64,000 bases of DNA, taken from NCBI GenBank assembly GCA_963556695.1, contig CAUWAG010000006.1:2232001-2296000 (forward strand), written 5' to 3'. Positions 56,432-64,000 of the stretch are shown here, one piece after another (the first letter of the stretch is position 1; the number at the start of each line of letters is the position of its first letter). Source of the stretch: Anthostomella pinea. Taxonomy: Eukaryota > Ascomycota > Sordariomycetes > Xylariales > Xylariaceae. Made by a program: the position numbers and the translations under genes. The notes below the pieces were generated by a model. The model made no database searches and was not told the DNA's origin. It worked only from the letters and a program-made list of their open reading frames with translations.

Positions 56432-59400
56432 GGTCTGTGGTTCATAGAACATGTCGGCGATCCTGTGGGCGTCTGAACTGAGTACCGACATCAAACGTGA
56501 CCGTTAATCCGACAACCGACAGGTCGGACCTCAGCAGCACCTCGTTGTTGCTTCACTGTCCGACCATGACGAGTATATGTCAATCGTTTACGTCCGCGCT
56601 TTGGAGCTCGCGAACATGTATACTTCGTCGATGATGCGTTCTGACGATGTCGTTGCTATCCGCAATCACAACGCCTCGATGCGGTTTGAAGGTATTAGGA
56701 CCGACTTTCATCAAGGGGACGAAGTTTAAGGGTCGAAGTGATACCTCGAGGGCTGTTCGAAGACAGCTAGACCGCGGCTGCGGACGCTAGAGCGAGTCTT
56801 CCTAATCACATATTCCCAAACGGAGATCAGGGGATGTCCGTCAGCTGCGACGGTCTTCTTTGCGCCGCATGGACACGTTCATGTGGGAACCAACGGAGAG
56901 ACTATCGGCGACCTGTCATTCTCACTAGTTCCCTTGCGTAACAGGTGGCCTAGGTCTAAGCAACACCTCGGTTGCATTCCTGTTCATCGACACCAGCTCT
57001 GCTTGTTATGATCACATCGACTTGCAAATACGCATGCGCAAGAGCATTGTCCGTCAGTCTCAAGGCAGACTTCTCTGTCTCTGCTGGTCTTCACTCCAGA
57101 CATGAAAGCACCTATAACGAGTTCAGCGTGAATCCACCCCTCGATCACTACCGCGGAAAACTTGCTGCCTCCAAAGGGTCACTCAATGACGTTTGGGAGA
57201 CGGTCAACAAGAATGAGGTCGAGCCTGCGATTCTCAGAACGACGCTCAACATAATTTGCTCAAGAACGCCCTTAACTTGGTCGATACAATGCCGACGACT
57301 GCTGCGGGTGGCAACCTTCGGCCGCGAAGTTGGTATTTTCCGAGCATCGATCAGTGGCAGACCTTGGAGCAGAGGCTGCGAGAAGAGGTTCCACAGTCGA
57401 CCACATGCATCCCAACGTAGGCTGGAACTGAGTCGGTTCCGGAGAAGATCCTGCGCAAGGTCGCTGCTGCGACTGAGTTGACACACGAGCGGGCTCCCCT
57501 AGTGCGCCTGCGCAGCCCGGGGCGTTCACCAACCCTATTAGCAAGCGCATGATGAAGCTCGGTATCAAGTACCCTAAGACCGACCCGAAACGGCCCCCCT
57601 ACTGCAGTCAGAAGAGCCTTGTCATGATGGGTAGCGCGAAGCCCCAGCCAACTATCAGAAATTGCAAACGCAGCCCGGATATGATCAAGCACATTGTGAT
57701 AACCTACCCTATGGGGTGGCGGTGGAGTCGTCGAGCGCCGAAACGATCGTAGCCCCAAATACTTGATCTCGTTGGCGACCTTGTCATGAAGTCAACAAAT
57801 TCGTCCTTGGCACCCGGACAAATTTCCATCTCGCAAGTCTGTTGGGATAATAAAGTCCTTCGCTTTCGAGTCGTGGACCTTACTTTCTCGGCCGTCCCGA
57901 CGGGGACGTTAATCATACGTAACAATTAAGCCATTGATATAATCTCATGGCATACGGACTCCCGTACCTCAGTGGCGTTGAGGTTCAGGGAGAAGGTTCA
58001 TAGGGTTCAGCCATGGCCGCTAGTCGTCTTTGGTCTTGAAGGAATGGTCATAAATGTCCAAGTTGGGGCCCCTGGATTCCGCTGCTGGTTACGCCAGATG
58101 TTCGCCCATCATCTTCTGGAGGATATCACCGGACGAGTCTCTCTCGAGGGAGATTGATGAGCTAAAGAAAACTCGTCCATTTTATCAAGTGGCAGAGCCT
58201 GAGCAGTCAGGAAGACTGATCACAATCGAGAAGGATCATTCGCAGCTTCAGCAGAGAGTTAGTCTTCTCACTCGAGAAAACGACATCTTACGGTCATCTA
58301 GATGCAAATGGAAAAGAAGATGCAGCCACCGACGCTGACCTAACGAGCCTTCGACAGAAGCTCGGTGCAACATTCCGAGCCAATCTAGCCTTAAAAGACC
58401 TGCCCCAAGGACTTCAAGGAAAGCAGCATCCCTCCAACGGCTCGGGCTCTCAGGTTGACGCCGGTCCCCAAGGTGCACTGGGAGTTACGTATGCTGGGCT
58501 TGCAATCGCTCAGGGGGTTGCGGGTGCTGGGCTTGCAATGGCTCCATCCAACGGACAAGCTGGTACCGACATGATTCGATTTCGGCAGCTTTTCGAACGA
58601 CCTATCAACCAGTACCCGAAGCCACAGGCCTCAAGCTACGTGCCTCCGCCCTGAGCCTGGCCAGCTGGATGTAGGAGTGTCCAAGACCCTGAGTACGCTC
58701 TGCTGCTGTCTGGCTGACTCGAGGGGGCGAATCGCCGAGCATTGTGTCAGATGGCACAACTTCACGCGGCTGGTGAAAGGCCTAGCCGGAGGTTTTTAGG
58801 AGGAAGCAGACGAAGTCTCACGAAGAGGACCGACCGACGGCTGCCCTCGCTTGAAACTCCGCCACTGGGGCAGTTGTGCCACCACGACCACCACCGAGGC
58901 CGAGATGCGAGCCCACATCATGCAGCACAACAATGTCGCACGTGAGGCTGCCGGAGCACCAGAGGGAGCACCGTTCGCGTGCCGCTTTCCGAACTGATGT
59001 TGCGGCGGGGCCTCACAGGTGAAGACCAAGAGGCTTGAACGCCATCTGATGCGACTCTGGTAGGGGTTCTTCATACGTACCCATGCCTTATACGTATCCA
59101 GGATACGAAGCTTGGATGGGAGAAGTCGTGCTCTCTGCCCTTCTGCACAAGAACTTCTTTCCAGACAGAACCTCCTCTCCAACGCAAAGCTTTGCGTGCC
59201 CAATACGTATTAAGATACGTTGTCTTTTTCCATTCCCAATTGGCAGGAACGAGGTCACCTGGCACTTGCACCGTGCCTCCCATTTCCTGTTGTCCGGCTG
59301 CGACAAGAAGATGCCAGCCTGTCTGATAGCAGCCGCCGCCGTCAACACCCCACGACAACATCGACGAAGATGAAGATGACAAAGACGATGATGATGTCGC

Positions 59401-59869
59401 TGGCGTAGTCAAGACCGAAGTGTACCTGCTGTGCCTTCAGTCAGCCAGCACCAGGTTCTTCATCTTCGCCAGCCGAAATATGCAACATCGCATTCATCAG
59501 CGATCCCGCTGGACGACCTGCTACCGTCCTCCGAAAGGCCAGGTCGTTCTTCAAGAAGATGACCAGCAACACAACGACGCGGAGCCGTTGGCTTCATCGT
59601 CTGAAGACGACTTGTACCAGGCTAATGGACCAACGACCGCCAAGCCCCTTACCTTCGCCACCAGGTCGCCCACATCAAAAAGGAGGTCGCCGAGTTTCAG
59701 ACCAGTGGTGGCTCTGCTGCCGGTGACGGCTTCGTACCAAGGATCTGATCGCAAGGCCAAGCTGATCGTGAAGTTTCGCGAGACACCTTGATACGCTCTC
59801 GGGTTACGAGGATGTTTCCGGATATGGGCAAGAATCCAGGTTGTCCACTACATACTGGGAAGAGCACGC

Positions 59870-60427
59870 TTGGAGTCCGGCGCGAAGCGAGTAGTCGCCG
59901 GCGATCTGGTGGCATTCCTGGCAGTTTCTAAATCAGAAAAGAGTTGCTCCACGCATCATCTTTCGGGTGTTCGTGTGGATACCCTTGACGCCCGTGGCGC
60001 ACATGACGGAACGGGAGCAAGATTTCCCGAAGTGCCTCAATCCTTGGAAAGGATACTAGGCGCTGTGGTAGACTGGGGTGGCAGTCTCCAGAGACAGCAG
60101 CGGCACCTTCGTCAGATATCCCTTGGATGGTCGTGTGAACCCGTGGTCATCTTCTGCGTCGATGGAGTGGACATTCATGTCCACGTCGAAGCCCTGGACT
60201 CCGCTGCTGGTTTGCGACAGATGTTCGCGCATTGGCTTCTCGAAAACATCAGCGGAAGGATCTCGCTGGAGGAGGACGGCCTTCCCGAGTGGAAGATCCT
60301 GCTCTTGGCTCCCCTTTTTCTGGATAAGACTTCTTTTCCAGACAACATTTCCTCCCCCTTCCAAAGCTTCGTATCATCACCTGCTTGTCCCAAAGGCCGC
60401 ATTCGGTTCATAGACTTCGGACGTTGA
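59870..60427 (+). pseudogene. Coding-like fragment of the local repeated family
   Basis: An open frame of 185 codons (first in-frame GTG/TTG-type codon near 59870, no ATG at its start) runs to TGA at 60425. Its part at 60130-60275 (FCVDGVDIHVHVEALDSAAG then LRQMFAHWLLENISGRISLE) matches a frame-broken copy at 58009-58152. It then continues into the DKTSF block. It seems the most complete copy of this block, but lacks a start codon. Confidence 0.35.
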
Positions 60428-60500
60428 AATGGTTTACTATGGCAACGTCAGGAAAGCCGAAAACCCGATGACTGCCATGCTTTGGCATACTTGTGTGTAT

Positions 60501-61646
60501 CGATTTCGGCGTGGCCTTCAGGGGCTGAAGCATGGATTACCATGATTTGGCATACATACCTGCAAGATGCGACTTCTTGACTTTCCCGAAACCTGGAGAT
60601 GCAGAGGAGACTGAACGATGGTTGACTGGTGCTTACGAGCGATATCGATATCCTCGACTTTGGAGCGCTCTGCTGGCTGGCCCATCACTTGACTTCCCTC
60701 ATGGATGCTTTCCATTCGAGTGCAACGAGTCATCGACATCTGGACCAACAGCTGGGTCGATGACTGGATCGACAGCTGGGTCAAGAGCTGGATTGACGAC
60801 TGGATCGACAGTTGTATGGACAGCTGCAGCAGCGCATGCATCGAAGCCACAACCATTGAGGTCATCATAAGAGGCATCATCACCGCCCCAGACAGCGCGT
60901 CTAATCTCACTGGGAACTGGGCCCAGTATTGGTAGCAGTTTCTGGCACCCGTCCTGCCGGTCTCGACGTTGGTGTCTGCGTTATTGTAACTGAGGGATTC
61001 GGGATTCGCTTTCACCATGGGAAACCTCGAGAATGGTCGCTCGTGGCATTCGTTCTTTGTCTGGGGATCATGTGTGTGATTTCGTGTTATGACCCCTGAG
61101 GTTGATCCCGCAGGAGTGCTCGCAAGGATGGACGGAGCCCATTCATCACGGGGGCCAGTTTGGCAGGTTTGGACTCCTTGGATCGGGCGAGGGGCGGGTC
61201 TGAACATCTTGCCAGTCGTCAGCGGTCGACAGGTTCATGGGCGTGGCTCACACAGCCGTTTGCGGTCGGTTTGGGGGTTGACAGCCGCTGGCGATCGGCA
61301 GCGGAACCAGCGTGGGGCCATGGAAAGAATTTTACTTGGTGTCTGCCCATCTCTGCCCTGAGGCCCGCTGTTCCGTGTGTCACGACAGTTTCTGGAGTTT
61401 TACCCTTGCCCGACCACAACGCAGCACAAGCACGCCACGTCTTCAGCCTACGATCCCGACCCTACCACTCCAAACCCCAATTCTCTCCGGCCAAGGTAAG
61501 CAATCGACTTATTTTGTCGTTGTTGTTGGCCTGTGTCATTATTTTGGCCGCTTTTATCACTCTTTCTGTCGCCGACTGTTGTTTCCTGGCGGTGCTGGTT
61601 TTGAGTCCATCTAATAACGTGAATATTCTTGACAAAAGCAGCGACA
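60501..61646. other. Region upstream of the 61.6-kb gene, with Trp-repeat minisatellite
   Basis: Contains the 12-bp minisatellite listed separately. The last part is a likely leader: a donor GTAAGC at about 61496 and acceptor AAAAGCAG at 61641 would define a 5' UTR intron for the gene starting at 61647. No other gene is supported. Confidence 0.45.
60741..60828 (+). repeat. 12-bp minisatellite encoding a Trp-x-x-x repeat
   Basis: Seven to eight 12-bp units of type TGGATCGACAGC follow each other. In the frame of the ORF at 60705-60935 (ATG start, 76 codons) they read WTNS, WVDD, WIDS, WVKS, WIDD, WIDS, CMDS, a regular amphipathic four-residue repeat. Whether this ORF is translated is unknown. 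Confidence 0.8.
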
Positions 61647-62164
61647 ATGGAACAGCGCCTGAAGTTCAAGCGTTTTTGGTCTCCTTGCCCTCCGCACATC
61701 ACGGAGCGAGAGATGGACTTGGCCTATAACAGGGCCGACACCCGCTTCCACAAGCTTGGGAAGCGGCTCAAGTTGCAAGAGCAAGAGCGGCGAAGGGCTG
61801 CTCGGGTGGCCGGACAGCAGGCCCCTGGGCAGCCTGGACCGCTGACCGATCACAATCTCTTTGCCGATGAGAACAGGGACAATGGCAACACCATGATGGA
61901 GGCCATGACCGAGATCGTCTGCCAATGGCAGCAGTACCACCCTGGTCATGTGTAAGTCATAATGCGCCTTGGGCAACGAACAGTAGACTGATTATCGATT
62001 CAAGGCCGGGAGGTCCGTACCTGGCGGCCTTTTGGCTCAACGAACACCTGATACGCCACTGCGGATTGGAGGTAGTCATGCCCAAATTGATCGCGAACGA
62101 GGATTACAAGACTCTCGAGCGTGATCTCTACTCTCAGCAGTACCCTTGGGTACGCCGAGTTTAA
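61647..62164 (+). CDS. Hypothetical two-exon protein, C-terminus uncertain
   Basis: ATG at 61647; exons 61647-61951 and 62005-62164 (GTAAGTC...TTCAAG) give 154 aa. The N-terminus is basic and aromatic (MEQRLKFKRFWSPCPPH), followed by a charged helix rich in Arg/Gln/Glu, a Pro/Gly linker and a second-exon segment (YLAAFWLNEHLIRHCGLEVV). No family was recognised. Past the stop, the +1 frame continues as coding-like sequence (GYAEFKHVQGDKPMPESCVSE) to a good donor GTAAGC at 62212. The true C-terminus may therefore lie beyond an indel at about 62147-62151 (CCTTGGG). Confidence 0.42.
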
Positions 62165-62211
62165 GCACGTCCAGGGTGACAAGCCCATGCCAGAGTCCTG
62201 TGTGTCAGAGG

Positions 62212-62991
62212 TAAGCCGTACACCACCTTTCCATCATCAAATTGGAATAAGCGCACTGGAATAAGCGGCGAAAACAGTATATTAAACTGAAGCTGCTTAT
62301 TCTTGTATGCTTATTCCAGCTTGCCAACATGCACATGCGCGTACGGAGACTTATGACGGCTGAGTGTACCTACTTGCACGTGAACGAATACTAGACCAGT
62401 TCGAATTTAGTACAAGAAAACATCAAACTCCAAAAAGAGACGTCGAACAGGTGAGTGGTAAAGCAAGCAATGGAAGCAAACATTTGAACAATCCACCGTC
62501 ACCGTGCACCTTCTTTGGGTTGCTCACCGCCACCTATCACATGCACCATGCACCATCCACGGGCCAACGCCACTTCAGTCTGTCTACCTTACCCAGTGCT
62601 CTCGAGGCAGGAGTGCAGAAGTGGAAGTGCAAGTGGAAGCCGGAGTGTGAGGGAAGGCGCCAGCTGACATTGAGTGATTCGCAGTGGAGGAAGCTTCGAC
62701 ACCTCATTTTCGCGCCTGAGGTAGCTGTACCTGCTGCTTCCGACTTTCATCTTTCATCTTTCGACTCTCAACTTCCTCTTTTTCTCTTCGTCAAGCCAAG
62801 GCACGCCGTCCGTATCTGCGCCTGGCCATTGGTTGCCCTGAGGCCCATCGTCCCTCGCCTTTGACGTCCTCTCCCTCAGCCTCTGCACCCCCTTCTCTTT
62901 CTTTCTCCCTGTCACTCGCATATTCCGTCTCGACAATCCTGAAATTGTCGCCGACCGCCGCATTACTCGATTTCCCAAGTTGTCAGGTACT
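62212..62991. other. Leader and promoter of the right-edge gene, with an inverted repeat
   Basis: The last 250 bp are strongly C/T-rich (CTTTCATCTTTCATCTTTCG near 62745), as expected for the promoter and leader of an expressed fungal gene. The inverted repeat at 62243-62320 is listed separately. The open frame at 62364-62864 has no motif and overlaps this leader. Confidence 0.5.
62243..62320. repeat. Imperfect inverted repeat built on GGAATAAGC
   Basis: TTGGAATAAGC and CTGGAATAAGC occur in tandem on the left (62243-62266). Two copies of GCTTATTC lie on the right (62294-62319), ending GCTTATTCCAG. The arms (about 28 bp, roughly 80% paired) flank about 22 AT-rich bp. It is a hairpin of the size of a small MITE remnant or an element end; no target duplication is seen. 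Confidence 0.6.
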
Positions 62992-64000
62992 ATGGATTAC
63001 AGTGACAGCGAGCTAGGTGCGCTCCAGCACCAGGAGCGGCACCAGGAGTCCCGGTCGCAACCGCAGTACACCACCGTCGGCTCCATCTACCGTTCGCAGC
63101 CACAGCCTCTGCAGCCTCCCACTCGCCGCGGTCGTACTGTCAAGTCGCTTTACCCCTACAAGAACGAGTCTCCCTCGGCCGTCCATCAGTATTCACCGCT
63201 GCAGCAGAATTTCGACCGTGCCGTGAGCCCCAACGCCCACCGTCCCAACAGCCTCTCCGCCACCACTTCCTTCTCCGACGACCAGACAGGCCTAATCCAG
63301 AGCTTCGGCCTTCACACGTCCAACATGCTGTCTGCACACTCCGTTGAAGCAGCCGCTGACGCAGATGGGCTCTCCGACAAGCACGACGGCGCAAACATGC
63401 CCGCAGACGGTGAAGAGGACAGCGACAACGACGTCAACTTGAAGCAGATGGGTGGCATGAACATAAAAAGCGTGACCAACCTAGCCTCCTACCCGAACCC
63501 AATGCAGAAGACTGCTCAGAAGGTGCTCTCGATGCATCGTTTCCAACCCGCCCCGGTCAACGCCTTAGGTTCGCCCAGCCAACTCGCAACATACCGCTTC
63601 CAGCAAGCCGCCGAACCTCCCAAGGAACAGAGAGCACTGCAAGGTATCCTGCGAGGCGCCCGATCTGACCCTGTCGCTATGCGTGGTCTGCTGCAGTCGG
63701 ATAGCATCGACGAGTATGGTGACCCCCGGCGATCGACCAGACCCCAGCCTGAAGCCATACCCTGGGCCAACTTCTATAGAGATCCTACCTATGGTACTGT
63801 CTTGTCTACTGGGCCTGGTGCGCCGGCCCCCCTGACTGCAGGTCCTCCTGGAACTCGAAACTACAAGCCAACTGCCCTCGAGTCAGCTATCAGCCACAGC
63901 ACCTTTCGGAATAGCCTACAGGTTCCCGAGTTGGAGACCAAAGGTCCTATGGAGAACCCCTACATGGCCGGTCTGAGACTGCAGGACACTGCGCTAGCAG
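62992..64000 (+). CDS. Large disordered fungal protein, N-terminal part (runs off the window)
   Basis: The ATG at 62992 opens a frame that stays open for 336 codons to the right edge. It is preceded by a C/T-rich leader. The N-terminus is Gln/Arg/Ser/Pro-rich and probably disordered, with a short YPYKNESPSA motif. An acidic segment (about residues 140-150, GEEDSDNDV) precedes a more ordered stretch (KSVTNLASYPNPMQKTAQKVL) and a conserved-looking AIPWANFYRDPTYG (about 252-265). Such architecture occurs in ascomycete regulatory or scaffold proteins, but I do not recognise the family. There is no signal peptide or membrane segment in the visible part. Confidence 0.75.
   Translation, partial: MDYSDSELGALQHQERHQESRSQPQYTTVGSIYRSQPQPLQPPTRRGRTVKSLYPYKNESPSAVHQYSPLQQNFDRAVSPNAHRPNSLSATTSFSDDQTGLIQSFGLHTSNMLSAHSVEAAADADGLSDKHDGANMPADGEEDSDNDVNLKQMGGMNIKSVTNLASYPNPMQKTAQKVLSMHRFQPAPVNALGSPSQLATYRFQQAAEPPKEQRALQGILRGARSDPVAMRGLLQSDSIDEYGDPRRSTRPQPEAIPWANFYRDPTYGTVLSTGPGAPAPLTAGPPGTRNYKPTALESAISHSTFRNSLQVPELETKGPMENPYMAGLRLQDTALA

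Larger units (their letters stand above)
54706..57920 (+). repeat. Hairpin motif CGTCCC-GACG-GGGACG-TTAAACATACGT, four copies
   Basis: Copies at 54706-54733, 55195-55222, 55274-55300 and 57893-57920, all in the same orientation. A 5-6 bp stem with a GACG or GGCG loop is followed by a conserved TTAAACATACGT (one or two changes). Copies 2 and 3 are preceded by GCGTACG. The first two belong to the local duplication; the other two sit in otherwise different surroundings. Confidence 0.8.
48800..60500. other. Decayed, internally duplicated coding-like region
   Basis: Throughout this stretch short frames with plausible protein composition appear, change frame and stop. Examples on the plus strand lie at about 49500-49790, 49900-50045, 50380-50540, 53740-53945, 54110-54376, 56039-56431, 57060-57480 and 59930-60427. 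Several pieces occur more than once. A peptide of type TP-x-PK-x-H-x-E-x-R-x-L lies at about 52129, 53060 and 58455, and a block (DSAAGLRQMFAHWLLE and kin) at about 58009-58152 and 60130-60275. The motif ending PTDKL lies near 54350 and 58545, and DKTSF-like at about 56205, 59145 and 60325. This suggests several degenerate tandem copies of one unrecognised gene family. No intact member could be assembled, and I see no reverse transcriptase, transposase or other element motif. Confidence 0.45.

Noticed and set aside
54706..57920. CRISPR-like array from the repeated palindromic motif
   Set aside because: Only four copies, two of them in a long duplication, with spacings of about 490, 80 and 2600 bp. 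There are no regular spacers and no cas genes, and the genome is eukaryotic.

Overview
The window is nuclear DNA of a filamentous ascomycete (Pezizomycotina, probably Sordariomycetes). The conserved genes are eukaryotic and interrupted by short (about 50-80 nt) GT...CTRAY...AG introns. There are two tRNA-type loci with internal Pol III boxes, a bZIP regulator and an F-box relic of fungal type, and solo LTRs and SINE-like insertions. There are no operons or bacterial ribosome binding sites.

Layout. 0-8.6 kb is gene-poor: low-confidence coding-like fragments, one solo LTR (6078-6532), and the last exon of a probable GPI-anchored protein (7015-7398, minus). 8.6-11.4 kb holds a four-exon gene for a glutathionylspermidine-synthase-like ATP-grasp enzyme and a small secreted acidic protein with a calcium-loop-like stretch. 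11.4-18.4 kb is mostly non-coding, with an intron-containing tRNA-Tyr, a second tRNA-like sequence carrying an insertion, and a second solo LTR (17382-17869). 18.4-24.7 kb holds an F-box gene relic, short repeat clusters and a 620-codon unknown gene that is out of frame at a 4-bp tandem duplication. 24.7-27.1 kb holds two inverted copies of a SINE-like element, each with its own 14-15 bp target-site duplication; one sits inside a 70-nt intron of a small gene.

27.8-43.4 kb is a dense conserved block: RING-H2 protein (+), MIC19 of the mitochondrial MICOS complex (+), TYW3 wybutosine methyltransferase (-), translation initiation factor eIF1 (-), TRM44 tRNA-Ser methyltransferase (+), SEC21 gamma-COP (+), a choline/ethanolamine phosphotransferase (+) and an AP-1-like bZIP factor (-). 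TYW3, eIF1 and TRM44 are three adjacent translation genes, and eIF1 and TRM44 share a 513-bp divergent promoter. The eIF1 reading frame carries one extra base.

43.4-48.8 kb shows no convincing gene. 48.8-60.5 kb is a decayed, internally duplicated region: coding-like pieces of an unrecognised family, a perfect 30-bp inverted repeat, a pair of tandem hairpins, and a hairpin motif found four times. 60.5-64 kb returns to probable genes: a two-exon small gene and the N-terminal part of a disordered protein running off the right edge.

No complete, previously undescribed enzyme system could be demonstrated. The most unusual signals are the SINE-like family, the decayed hairpin-rich region and the indel-disrupted genes. 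Splice sites were read by eye, and homology calls rest on recognition of conserved motifs without a database search.
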